A stretch of 64,000 bases of DNA from Rotaria macrura (taxonomy: Eukaryota > Rotifera > Eurotatoria > Philodinida > Philodinidae): positions 1-64,000 of the forward strand of contig OENT01000802.1 of the NCBI GenBank assembly GCA_900239685.1, read 5' to 3'. The notes beneath the pieces are model-generated. The model did no database searches, had not been told where the DNA came from, and saw only the letters and a program-made list of their open reading frames with translations. The position numbers were made by a program, and so were the translations under genes. This document shows, one piece after another, positions 14,025 to 27,500 of this stretch (positions are counted from its first letter, which is position 1; the number at the start of each line of letters is the position of its first letter).

Positions 14025-14336
14025 TAATGCTGATGAACGTCTTGAACTTGTTTGACTATTAGAATCAAGCACTGCTTGTAAACGTGTCATTAATGTTATT
14101 TTAACTGGTTCATTTAGACATGTATTTGTACCGAACTTTCCAAGGTTATCAATAATCGATGATATTTTATAGGTACCTTCACGAGCTAGAAATTCTGTTT
14201 TAACAATATCACTGCGTTGTGTTTGTTCTTTAGTTATATTGGTCTGATTGTTATATGAACGCGGTGTAACTGACGATGTCAGAGTATTGATCGGTGTTGT
14301 TGAATGGTTAAAATTTGCTGTTTCTGTTCTTGCCAT
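8397..14336 (-). CDS. WDR20: WDR20, WD40 cofactor of USP12/USP46 deubiquitinases
   Basis: Exons: 13815-14336, 12897-12959 (weak donor), 12618-12794, 12357-12551, 12094-12285, then 9694-10707 spliced to 8397-8468 (744 aa), or 9679-10707 read to its own stop (725 aa). WDR20 hallmarks in order: REGTYKI and LAFNVGRELIIYEF; EPIDHRVYK, QPTCHDI and VGFSKGQIQYI; DKTKVTCIKWL and VASYSSGYLYVFDE; NEFAFSPDHILLAVVSQDGF and YMRSYFGGLLC; VCWSPDGKYLATGGEDD and RGHGHTSWISAISFDPY; YRIGSVGQDNRLCFWDITED; LCPRLDDIQVIEP. In animals WDR20 binds USP12 or USP46 together with WDR48 and stimulates them. Long S/T/N-rich inserts (about residues 95-145 and inside the last big exon) are disordered. A 1.4-kb intron separates exons 5 and 6. 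The start is the first ATG after an in-frame stop. Confidence 0.9.
9636..9641 (-). terminator. Poly(A) signal AATAAA for short WDR20 form
   Basis: AATAAA on the minus strand about 40 nt after the 9679 stop codon. It supports use of the unspliced C-terminus. Confidence 0.4.
13993..14034. repeat. (ATT)n coding microsatellite
   Basis: An ATT run reads AAT on the coding strand and gives ten consecutive Asn in WDR20, within an Asn/Ser/Thr linker. Length polymorphism is likely. Confidence 0.85.
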
Positions 14337-15452
14337 TGATGGTGCTGTTGAATGAAACGATTGAAAACGAGAATATATATTTCTGTAAGAAGAACTTCAT
14401 CCGATATAATGATTTTTATAATGCATAATCATATCTCTTATTTTATTTCATGATAAGTCTTTAGTACTATTACTTCTTCCTTTTTTGCCTTCTATTCTAT
14501 TATTCGCCATTTTGTTTTTCTTGTTCTGTTTAATTTGAATTGGTGCAGAGAAAAACAAATGAAAAAGAAATAAATCTTAAAAACAACAAGGACCTGGAAC
14601 TTCAACTTTTTAACATTTGTAAAAGAAAGTCTTGAGTAAATTATGAAAAATCATCGAGTAGATGTCAGTTATATGAATCGGAGGATAATAACGAATTTTC
14701 ATTGGTCAGGGGCATAGTTTCGCTGACTATTTATTCTTCTCTAGCAAAGATCTTTTGAAATTTTTCATTACGATTGACAATAATAATTTTATATTTTACT
14801 AGAATTTCACTTGGTGGGTAAGAATAAGATGTTTCATATATGTTAGAATCGAGGAATAAGATGATTTTTGAAGAGCTATACCTCAATTTTTCTATGCCGA
14901 AGGCAAATCTATTCATACGAATCGTCAGTGTATTAAAAAAAGCCTTTAGTATGATTGTAAAAAGCCTTCAGCTGACATCCTTTTTTTTTCGGAAATACAT
15001 CTCTTTCGTTTACCTACTACTGCCGTTATATAACGTGATCAGTGAACAAATTAAACAAAGAAAAACATGCAGCAGATATGAACCTGTTTTGATCCAATGA
15101 TATTCAGGCGACTATATAAAGCTAATTAATTAACATAATAAAATCTAAGAGAAGTCTAGATTTGAACAATAATGTGAATATAGTTGTAATGTGTGACAAT
15201 CATCATGTTTAAAATGAATGTATCATTTCGATAGATAGGGATACTTTGAAAACGTAGCGATTGACTAGAGAAATTTTTGGTTTATACTAACGTATCAGTG
15301 ATGCATTACTTCTTTGTAAATATATAGTCTCGTTTTAAATCATGTCATAAATGTTGTATTAGATTGAAATGTCAATATTGGTGGTGAATTGAAACCTGAA
15401 ATCTCTTCTTTTTATTTTTCAAGACTAATTTGTTTTAATTTAAACTGACATA
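14337..15452. promoter_or_regulatory. Divergent WDR20 / SF3B6 intergenic region
   Basis: 1.1 kb between two start codons facing outward, so both promoters must lie here. No TATA or other element can be assigned with confidence. Short frames at 14731-15100 do not look coding. Confidence 0.4.
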
Positions 15453-15896
15453 ATGGCTATGCAAAAACGTGCTAACCTTCGTTTGCCACCGGAAATCAAT
15501 CGAGTCTTATATGTACGAAATCTTCCATATAAAATTACTGCCGAAGAAATGTACGACATTTTTGGTAAATATGGAGCCATTCGTCAAATTCGTGTTGGTA
15601 ATACAGCTGATACACGAGGTAAAAGAAAAGAATAACTCATCTTATAAGTTAACGATAATGATAATGTTCTTTCCTTTTTTTATTTTCTTTCGTGATAAAT
15701 AGGCACAGCATTTGTTGTATATGAAGATATATTTGATGCCAAGAATGCCTGCGATCATTTATCTGGCTTTAATGTTTGTAATCGATATTTAGTCGTACTT
15801 TATTATCAAGCAACAAAAGCATTTGATAAGATGAATTTAGACAAAGAGAAAGAAAAATTGGCTAAAACTCAAGCAAAATATGGACTCAACACATGA
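15453..15896 (+). CDS. SF3B6: SF3B6 (SF3b 14-kDa subunit, p14)
   Basis: Two exons, 15453-15618 and 15703-15896, joined in phase 1 (84-nt intron) to give 119 aa. Near-identical to animal p14: [70 protein letters not shown] and [17 protein letters not shown]. One RRM: RNP2 is VLYVRNLPY (about residue 18), RNP1 is TAFVVYED. The protein sits in the SF3b part of the U2 snRNP and contacts the branch-point adenosine (established). A basic C-terminal helix ends in KYGLNT. Confidence 0.98.
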
Positions 15897-15970
15897 GATT
15901 GTTTTTATTTGTGCACAAAGTGTTGTTTTTTTTTTGAATATTGTACATTGCACTATTTCCATGCGTGAAA

Positions 15971-15976
15971 AATAAA
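15971..15976 (+). terminator. Poly(A) signal of SF3B6
   Basis: AATAAA 75 nt after the TGA stop. Confidence 0.6.
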
Positions 15977-18517
15977 CATACAAAATGAATACATTCAAAA
16001 AGGAACGAACGAATGAATAATCATCTGAGACGTCATGCACATTTGCTAATTCAATGTATCAATATGGAAAAAGAAAGTCTATTGATTTCTTATCAAATAC
16101 TAATCTAAATGTTTTACGTAATATGTTTTGTATTCGGAATAAGTCTGAAAAATGCTTTCGTATGTGTTTATTAGTTTGAACGATACGTTTGTAGAACAAC
16201 ACAAGGATTAAATTCTATTTTCATCGAAACTTTTTTTGGATGATATATGGATTTGTTTTCTTTGATCAGATTTCAATCGACAAGAAAAGATCGTGATTGT
16301 CACCTAGATGATTGAATATATGTTATTGAAAATTGAAACCTAAGAGAAAAAAGAAAAAGAAAGTGAACGTTCTCTTTCGTTTTATTTCTTTTTTTCTTCT
16401 TATTTTTATATGATGTTGAAGAGTTTATATCGGTCTCCATCAAAATTCTTTCTTCCTTTTATTTACTGCGATGATATATGGTAACTTGCTATATCAAGCA
16501 AGCCAATATGTTCGTTTGATGTTTATCCAGCATCGTTACTCTATCGTTCTTCTTCGTTTCAAATGCTGAGAGCCAAACAGCCAAATCGTTCGCCACCGAA
16601 TAGCAGAACTTGAAATTCACTTGAGTTTTTCTTTTCTTTTTCTTCAGTTTTTCTTTTGCTTTTCATTGCCACCATTGGTATTGATAAGAGAAAGAGAGAG
16701 ACAAAGAGAGACAGAGAGAGAGAGCGAAAGAGTGACAGTCTAAAGGAAAAAGAAAAGATGGTAATAGAGATGCAGAAGGAAAGGTAACATGGCTTTACTT
16801 TTTTCCTGCTTTAAGCAATGTGAAGCGTGAGTGTGCGGAAAAATCTTGATAAGAGACAAACCACAAACTGTACATACCACCAGAAGAGAGAAAAAAGAGA
16901 CAGAGAGAGAGACAGAGACAGACAGAGAGAGAGAGAGAGAAAAGAAGGAGTAGTTGAAACCAAGCGACCTTGAAAATCTTCATTTGTCATGACAAGTACA
17001 AAAGAATAGTGGTATTGTCACAGAAGAAAACAACAAATATTCAATTCCTATCATTGGCAATGTTCATTTTGTCGCATTGAAACAAAGTCCACGGTCAGTG
17101 TATATCATCTTGCTATTATTGTATCATAAGTGTAATCATTATTACACATACACTTATCGATTATTTTATTTTCTTTTTCGATAGTATTATGCAATTTCTA
17201 ACAGAAGATGTGTTCAGCTACGTTGTCATGTTTACATCAAACAGTTTCGACTATTTAGTCATTAGATTGATTCCGTGTTACACTGTACTAATCAATGAAA
17301 ACAAAACCATAAGAAATTCTTGACAAGACAAATCGCTAGTGAGATTAGTTGAAGGAAATCTATGAAGAATTTCATTTATTCTAGATCGTGTATGACAATT
17401 AAGGTAAGATTAATTTTCCTTTTCTTTTCTTGTGTTCAAAGTTTTAGAGAAGAAAATGCGCATTCTAAATTTCGATTGATTGATTTTCAAAGAATAGAAA
17501 AATTCGTTTTTTTTTTCAAAGGACAAAATACAATTCTCTTATCTTTGTTGACTATCGATTAATAAAATATTCTATTTTTTTATGACACTTCATCGAAGTA
17601 GTTTTTGAGCTGTAAAACAGAATCTTGATTTCATAAGAAGAAAATATCGTCTGTCGTATAAAAAAAAAAGATGTCATTGAAAGGATATATAACAGTAGTT
17701 AACAAAAATTTACATGGAATGTATGAAATGTCAATGATTTCTGACTCCTACTAGGATAAATTTCGAATTCAAATTAGAATAAATTGTGACCCGTATGCAT
17801 TAGTTTCACAAGTTCAGTTTTCTTTTTATATCTTTCAGACGCTGCTGAAATGAATAAAAGTGATTTGTATTCATGAACATCAATGAATTTATAATTTTAG
17901 ATCAACAAATTCTTCGGATACATTCAAACAAATTCTTCAGGAAATTTTAAGTATTATTTTCATTCGGATTTCTATTCGTACATAAAAAAATAGAATGCAC
18001 TTAAATTGAAGAGATTTTTTATAGATCTAATATAGCGAACAGAAACATGGACAGAAAGAAAAGTCATGTGACAGAACGAAAACATGTTTTCTTTCTTGTT
18101 TTTAACGAATTCTTACGAATAGGGAAAATTTTCTTTTCTCCGTTACAAAAAAAAAGAAGAACGTATTCTAGAGTATAAGAAATACGCATCAATATCGATA
18201 CAAGACAGAGACAAGCAGGTGACTAGGTTGTTGCTTTCCATTAGAATGATTCTTCAAGTATTTATATTGAATGAATAAAACCATAATTGTAACTTTCACC
18301 GGTTTATTATTGTAAAACTATATAAATATATCGTTGATATGAAATGCAATTAATCTGTGCTTTCACAAGTGATACATGTTCAATTTAAATTAGTTTTCTA
18401 AGCATTCGATTTAGATGTATATATTTTCCATAGATAAAAATATTTATACAATGAATTGTTAAAAGTCGGTATTACGCAAGGAAATAGATAATAATTATCA
18501 TTTTCAGATAAATTAAT
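15977..18517. other. Intergenic with purine-rich simple repeats
   Basis: Two GA/ACAGAGAG-rich tracts (about 16687-16735 and 16888-16942) and nothing protein-like. TTTTCAG just before the 18518 ATG suggests a 5'-UTR intron for the next gene. Confidence 0.5.
16687..16942. repeat. Purine-rich simple repeats (GAGA/ACAGAG)
   Basis: Two separate polypurine blocks on the plus strand made of GAGAGAGACAGAGA-type units, with ordinary sequence between them. Confidence 0.8.
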
Positions 18518-21500
18518 ATGACTAATCGGCTCGACGATCAACGGCTAGGCAATCAGCTGTTGACCATCGTTGACCGAGGTAGTGTCGAAGAGCTCTTTGT
18601 AAGTTTAAATTGTCAAATACAAAAATTAAATAATAACTTCGATATGCTTCTTTTCTATTTATTTTCAGACTTTTCTACAACGATTTCATCGACGACCTTT
18701 TAAAAATGTGACCAATGTTTTGAATTATAAGGGTACTATTGATGATCAAATCGATATCATTAATTGTACTGGTACAAAACATAGAGTAACGCCATTGATT
18801 ATTGCTACAGGAAAAGGTACCATTGATATTATTTCAATTAGTAATATATTTACGAACATGAATTTGTAGGTTCATATGAGAAGGTAAAAATTCTTCTTGT
18901 TCATGGTGCAGATCCGAATAAACAAATTGCAACGGGGTATGAGAAAAACAAAAGAATTTTCTGCATTGTAAAATTTATTGACTCAACATAAATATAATTT
19001 GTAGTGATACAGCGTTGAATTTAGCTGTTTATCGTCAAAAATTTCCCATTGTTGATTTACTTCTTCAATATCATGCTAATCCAAATGTATATAATCAATC
19101 AGGTAAAACAGCCTTACATCGTGCTGTTGCATCATATACGAATGAAAATGCTCATCATATTCAAACTTTATTGAATGTAAGTTCATGAATTGTTTTACAT
19201 CAATGAATGAAGTTTATTAAAAGTGAATTATAGACATGTAAGAGAATTCGTAGAGTTATTGCAATAAGAAATTTATGTTCGTCGTCAAAATAGATAGATA
19301 AGGCAATACTTAGTATAGCAGAATCGAAATCGAGAAAAGACAATAGCACGTAAAACGTTCTGTTCTAATTTTAAAAGATTAGAATAATGAAAAAAAAGAG
19401 GTCTAACAGGAGAAATAGTGAGGAGTTTAGTCGACTTATTAAGATTTTGATTAAGTCTGAAGATCACTTGAGAAAGGAAACTTGAATTGATTTATTTTAG
19501 TTAAACATCCAATGACAAATAGATTTTTATTTTCAAGTAATTTAGATTTGAAGAATTTGTATATATTCTGAGTGACTTTTACATTATGAGCTCATTAGAA
19601 TGAGACTAAGGTAGTCTTGGAATACTCTTTTTTTCTTAAACTATATTCTGAAGTTTGAAATCTCACTTTAGTCTTTAATCTAACATAAAAATGATAATAA
19701 ACGTCTCTAGTAGTTTATAACTTTTCAAAGAACCATTAGATGTTATTTTTCTAACTCAGAATTCATAAATTAAAAATCATCTTTGACTGTAATCCTTTCT
19801 AGAGTAAATATTCTATTGCAGAATAGTCGCCAACTAGTTTTGACCTAGATATTACATATAGTTTCAACTTGAGAATAACTTATCAGTTGAACATCTTGTT
19901 TGTAGTAAATTGTTAGATTGTTCTCTTTTTGTTAATCAACTGATTCCAATATGCATACGTTTACATATAACTTATATTTCATATTGTCATGAATCTGTTC
20001 TATTTCCTTTGCCATTAATGATTTATGCAAACTCACATACGGCTTGAAATTTGAATGACACCCGAACGATTTATTTGTTTAATCTTGATTTGACGGGCAT
20101 AGAGAACAACACTGCAGTCTACTCTCTACATACATGTTGCTATTGGAAGATACCATGTCCATGAGAATAATTTCATGTTTTTGTTTGAGATTTTCGTTTT
20201 GAAAACTCGTTAACGAATGATGTATCCTATGTATCTTTGACATATTTCAAATTAGTAATCGAAATTTGAATGATAACGAATTAAAACAAAATCAAAGACA
20301 AATTAATTATGATTTAATTTAGGCTAGAGCTGATCCAAGTATTGAAGATCGAAATCAACGAAAACCATTGGATGAAGCTGTCATTGCTAATAAACCAGGT
20401 AGAAAATAACTATTACAGACAAATAATTCATTATTTAAATGTTATTCTTTTTTTTTTCACAAGGAATTATTGATATTTTACTTTCTTATGATCCAACATT
20501 AGTCAACTATGCTCATCGTGCAGCTATTATTGCTGCTCGTCTTGGTAGATTTCATAACTACCTTGATATTTTCAAATATTATTCTTTCTTAGGACATGAT
20601 CAATGCTTGCAGAAATTACTTGAATTTGGCATGGATCCAAACATAAGAGATCAAACAAATGTTACACCACTTCATGTGGCGTACGTATAAAAGAACAAGA
20701 ATTGTTTTTGAAAAATTACGACACTGTAACAAGACTACAAATCTATCGATTATTCAACCTTTAAAATTCATATAAACCTGATTCCAGAAGTGTACGTTCA
20801 CTATTCATTTAAATTCATTTCAAGTTGATTCAATGCTATCTTCTACATCGGATCAAGATTCAAATTGTTGTTCGTCATGTATCTTATTATCGATAGGACT
20901 ATCAAAATCATGTTTCTAAAACAAAAATAGGATGTCTACGTCTTGAATCGATGAGAGTTGAGAACAAGAATCTCGATCCATCGGAGATGTATATCATCAA
21001 CAGATAAAGATCGAGAAGATTACATTATATTAAAATTAAATTTTGTAAATCGATGATTGTTACCTTTAATAACAAGTATATGAATTTATGAAACTCGGAA
21101 GTTATTGAAAACTCGAGTCATTTGATGAACTTGATTCTTCGAAGAATGTTACATCATCTATTCGAAGGATGTTTTTTGTAGATGTAAGACAGAAATAGTC
21201 AAGGATTTTGTCTCAATTTTTGCACTATTCGAAATCAACATCGATAGTTTACGTAAGACTTGTGTACATTTTTAGATAGTTGACAAAATTTTTAATCAAA
21301 GCATCTACAATTGATCTTCTACAAGGTCAACAACTCGAAAAAAATATTTCATTGAAACTCGTTTATGCAATGTCGAAGACCTTCGCATTTTCGAAGGTGA
21401 TTTATAAAAATAAAATATTGAAGATGTTTGAAAATGAATAGATTTTTGTTTTCAGTGAAACGTATATTTTTTTTGAGTTGTTCTTGAGGGAAATCATGGT

Positions 21501-24500
21501 AAATGATTTAACGAAAAACAAACATGGTCGAGAATAATTGAAATATGCATGAATTAACATAGTTGTCGATACTCAAACTTCATGCAGCGCACTTGTCTTG
21601 ATTTAAAGCCTAGTTTTTCTGCGTTTAATTTACTGAATCATAACATTAAGATACTGTATATATAGAATACGAGAAGCAATCGTCTTTGTGATATTTTTTG
21701 AACGTGTTTAATTTGATAGCCACTGAACGAGAGTATTGATTTCACGTGTTGTGTTGTTGGCTGTTAATGAAATAATAATTTTTTTTTTGCAGTTAGTTTC
21801 ATCGTAGATGAATCGATACAACACAACTATATTTCTTTCTTTCGAATATAATTACCGCGATTCGTACGTCTCCGCATCAATATTGTTTACTTTTAATCAA
21901 GAGACAATATTTTGTAACTTTACCATCCTGAGTATTATTGAATCAATATGAAATCACGAGAAAATCATACAACATAATATTATACAATAAGATATATGTC
22001 TAGTTTGATAGTTCAAAGATTTGTAGTCTTGTACAGTTGAATAGTTCAATTAATAAATAGTTAATTTTGTTCAGAGCTCGCTCACAACAACTCAGTACAG
22101 TTCGACTATTGGTTTCAAATGGTGCCGATCAAAACATAGCAAACAATCGTGGTGAAACAGTATTTTCTATAGCTGAACGTTTACAACCAGATCAACAGGA
22201 AAAAGTTATTGATGCTCTTATCCGTAAGTATTCAATTGAAACGAATAAATAAAATACACTTGATTATGTATCCATGCAAATTTCAAAGATAAGTTTATTT
22301 ATTTTATCTCTAGCATCAGAGATAAATCCAACGAAAAATAAAAATCTATTAACACAAATAGCTCTCAAAAATACAAAGTCAACTACAGGGATTGTTTCAA
22401 AAACAGGTGTGACAATAGTTTCTCAGACATGAATTCGCTTAATTAGTTCTCTTTATTTGCTCCTTCTTCTTTTCGGGAAAGTAGCCAAACGTCGACGGTA
22501 AAATGTCGACAGATAAATGTCGACAAAAAAATGTCGAAAGTCAAATGCCGACAGAAAAAAAATGTCGACAATGTAAAACGTCGACACACTTGATGCCGAC
22601 AATGTAAAACGTCGAGATCATGAAATACAAAGAAAAGAAGTTGATGATGAAAAAATAAAAATGGAGGATGAATAAATTTAATTTATGGTTTATTAGGTAA
22701 AATTCGAATACATATCAATGAAAAATAAAATAAAAATGCGTATGAGTGACAACGAACAGCTATAGTCATAGATTCAAGGCATAAGGCATGTACCAACACA
22801 TTCGTATAATTTTTATTTTGTGCCAATAAGCTTTGATAATTCGTTGTGATATTCATTGAGTTTAATCGTTTGCTCCTCATATCTCCTTCGAAGTTCTTTA
22901 AGTTTACCCTGCATGGTGCATGTTTTCTTTGACGCCTTTTTTAACTTGCCAGAATTGCCATGAATTAACTGTTGTTTAAATTCGTATTTAGTTATGTCCA
23001 GACCAACACGCATAAAGAAAATGCACAAACAGAAAAAAAATAGATGACAGTATATGATACGCGAGTTTCCTATATCATGATAGAATTTTCGACATTTTTT
23101 TACACGTCGGCATTTTACCTGTCGACTTTTCATCTGTCGACATTTGTTTTTGTCGACGTTTGGTTGTCGACATTTTTACTTGTCGATATTTTGTTTTCGA
23201 CATTTAGCTACTAAATCTTCTTTTCATGAAACGTTTTTGGTGGACAGGAAGCTATTATCAAATGATTTCTATTATAATATTTTCCACTAATTTAGGTACA
23301 CCAAGAAGAGTGTCATCAGACTTACTTGCATATACAACACCAGGTAATTTTAAAGAAAATTATTGTTAAAATAAAACAAAGAAAATCGAAATCGAAAAAT
23401 AAAAGGATACGTTTTCCTTTTATCTATTGTAATCGAGTATAGATGATTCTATGATTTCTCGTGTTTTCAAGTTTATTTTTTATTCAATTTTGACATTAGA
23501 CAAATGAAATATCCATCGTATGTAGAACTATACTGAACTAGTAGAACTTATTATTATTTCATAAAACGATTCTACTTTAATGCTACGGTAAATTCATACG
23601 GTTTTCTCACCGAACGAAATCAAATAGTACCAAGTGATTAATTCAACTCAAAATCACAATCGATGAATAGTAGTTTTTCTTAATGACAGATATTCAACCG
23701 ATCGTAGATTTCTGAAGAATTATCCATGCATTTTTTCTACTCAGCGAAGTTCACATCGTATCACAGTCAACATAGAAGTCTACGACATTTTCATAGTTAT
23801 TGATGTGCAAGTCTAAGTAAGAGTCAATAGATGATATTTTTATTTTCTAATAGGCTTGCTGTTTGAAGTAATTGTTTTTTCTGAAATAAAATAATGGGTA
23901 GGTGTATGAAAAAAGAGCAATCCAAACATCTTCGATGAGGCAAAACAAATTGCGTCAAGAGTATAGAGATTGATACGATAATACGAAGTACTAGGAATAA
24001 TCTAAATACTGGTAGTATCGAGAGTAGTGACAACATGGAATTACGTTTTATTTCTCTCGATCCTGTTGACTTGAAGAGAAAACGAGAGACACCGTATCTC
24101 TCGTAATGTCAGAGTTGTAAAGAGTATTATACCATGTCCCTCTCTCATGGTACATGTAATCTTTCACATCAGTAACCCCTATACGCCTCGGTACTACCTA
24201 TACTTGCTACACACACGTTTCTTCGCTGGTTAACAACTCGTAGAAGATGTTTTTAAGTGTCCTTGTTAACATAACTATTTATGCTTTTGTTCCACAATAT
24301 AGAACACTTCATATTAAAAATCTATTGTTGAGTCGAAGAGGTACCAATCACTCGTTAAAGTTTTTTTATTGCCATCTGTTGCACAGTATTGTTTCTCAGT
24401 AATGATGTCCCATAGTATTATTCAACGTTCGAAAAACAATAGTTTCCCTATAATTTGCAGCAATGTCGTAAAGAAAAATTTAGCATGTTTGGATTGCAAA

Positions 24501-27500
24501 TTTTAACAATAGTTTTAGACATGTTCTTTCATATTTAGAAAATGCTGCTTCATTTATGTATCCACTACTTCGTAGTCATTCGAATTGGACATTAGATAGT
24601 GATAAATTCCGAAGTCAAACAGCTGAAGATTCACCTGTACAAAATTTACTCGACTGTAAATTCATGTTTTTTATTTTCTTTGAATTAAAATTAATCTTAA
24701 TATTTGTTTGTAGTGTCACATGACTCGTACTGGCGTTGCACACAATCTAAAAATGCATGGGTCATTTTTGATTTAAAACGCGAATATGATATCACTGGCA
24801 TAAAGATAATGGGATGGTAATTCATTAAAAAAACTCAAAGCACAAACTGTGAAAATAAACCATTCGTCCTTTTTTTTTTGTGTGTTAAGCGAGAATCATT
24901 CAACTCCACGAAATGGTCATTTTGATGTATCAAATGCTTTTAATGGCCCCTGGCTGAAAATTATAGATTTTACATGTGCACTGCATCGTACGTAAAAGCA
25001 TAACAATATCGTACAATAAAAGATGAAGTTCCTTTTATATTTTCGTAGCAGGAAATAAGAATGATTTCTTCTTTCCTAAATTAAGAACTCGTTTCATTCG
25101 AGTTTTTATTTTGGATAATTATGGTGGTGCAGATATTCGAATAAAGCTTATTGGTTTTTTTGGTATTGATGTGCGTTTAATTGATTTACTAAGACAATAC
25201 AAATTAGAAAATAGTCTTAGTAAATTGTTAGCGAACGTAAGAAACAGATAAGAGTAAAAACGAAGACTATCTAAATTACTTTTTTGTTCTTTCTATTTCA
25301 AGGGTATCAACGATATAGAAATATTGAATGAAAGACGTGATGAAATTTTGAATTCAACTGTAAGTAAATTTATATTTCATATTTAAAAAAAGTGACATGT
25401 CATAATGATCATGTCTTTTTTCACTCTTATAATCTCATAGAGAATATCAGATGAACTTTCGATCATATCAAATTTCATTACGACAAGTCAAGCGTATTTG
25501 AATCGGTAGAGTTCATGAAAAATTCAGACCTTTGCCATCTCTAACTTATTATTCTTTTTACTCATTTTGAAATGAACATTAATATTCTTTCACAGCAGTA
25601 CAAACAGCGGATTGTGGTATAATCTGCATCATAAAAATCATATGAGTGTTCAATAGTCGATATTAATTCATTGGATGAGTTCAATTTCATTGATAATTTG
25701 TGGAGTGTTTAATAAAACGATTAGAAAAGAAAGATCGATTACAGTAAAATTTGACAAGTTAACAGTGGTTTTAGATCTTAAGATGTCTTTTTCATGTTAC
25801 AAACACTTAGTTTAGTCTTCATGAATGAAAAATTTGTATCTATTACTACCTAAAATAGTAGAATACATAGCAATAAAGATTAATTTAGACGTTTTTATTA
25901 GATGAGAGTTTTATTAGTATGCTTTGATAGCAATACTTGCTCGAGCATTTCTACAACGATTACCCATGTAGTATCAAATCTAGGTTATTTTATTTTTGAA
26001 AATAAAAGTACATGTATTCATATGCAAATTGACATGTGAAATATGTTCAAATAGTTTTTCTTAGAAGATCTTTGATATTCGATAGATATTATTAGGAAAA
26101 AAAAACTCATTTGAATCAATACCGTACGCAGAAAATATATTACGAAGGGTAAAACCTGTATTTTTTTTCTTTGAAAACAATCAAAATGCGAATGTTGTTC
26201 TCTTCACAGATGTAATCGTATTCAAATAAGCATCTTGATCAAGAAATGGAAAGAAATTCTTACATATTATTAACATTCTCTTGTCTTCTTTTCATAATCA
26301 TAAGTTTTATTCTTCATCTTATTTTTTTTTAAGGACACATTCTTACATTTAAATGATCATTTTCAATTTAAACGTTTGACAGAAACATTGAGATGTAAGT
26401 GAACAGAAAAAGTTAATGAAAGATCTCTTATTGTTTTAAACAAATTCATATTTTCTATTTAAGCGCCTCGATTAACTTTTCTTGACTGGTTTATTCCACC
26501 ACAAACGACTGTTATTGCCGGTGAAAAACTACATACATTCAGCGTTATTGGTGATGAAGGTGTTTCCGATCGTGTTAGATTAGAAGAAAAACGTAAATAT
26601 GCCTACATATTCTTTAAGATAAATAAATAAAATTATTTATTTAGTTGAAAATAGTCTTCAGATAACAATCATGCTCATGAGAGATCTCGAACCTATTCAA
26701 GGTCGTTCATTGGTAGACTTTCCTGATTATACAATTAAATATCGTAAGTAAAGAAATGAAAACATTTTTTTTACGACCGACTAAAAAACAATCGATTTCA
26801 AGAGAAAATAAAATCATTTATCAAAATTTAATTGATTGAATCGTACTGAGTGAAACTTATTTAACACTTTTGTTTTATCTATTTTATTCAGCTGGTCGAT
26901 ATAAAATTCGAGTTGTCAGTCTTGAATCACCAAACATTCATACACCTTGGAAAGAAATTGTTGTTGGTAAGTTTTTTTATGACAGAAATCTCTATGTAAC
27001 CGGTTAGAATAATATTTGCCGGTAAATTCTTCTTTATTGACTAACAAAAAAAAAATTAAACATCTAATAAACTTTCTTCTTCTGTTGGTCTATCTCTATT
27101 GCGCATGAAAAATATCTCTCACCCACACATATTTTTTTCCAGTAATACTATCATTTTGTTTTCTTATCGGATACTATTCGTTTTTTTTTAATCATACGCA
27201 TTATTTTCTTCCAAAGCGAAATGCCCTACAAAGTAAAATACGTTTGTAAGTTTGGACTATGCCAATATTCCAGTGACATATATATATATATGTGCTTGTG
27301 TGGATTTTAGTTTTTTCTTTACGCAAAAAAACCGATTTTTTTGCTAATTGTTCATGCTGACATCATTGTTTCATTCTCTTTCTCTCGTTTGTTTTCATTC
27401 GAATGGATCATAACTAATACAGAAAAGAATACTCGCTGTTGCTGCTGCTGCTGCTGCTACTACTACTATGATTACATAGGTTTTATTCTTGTTAACGTAT

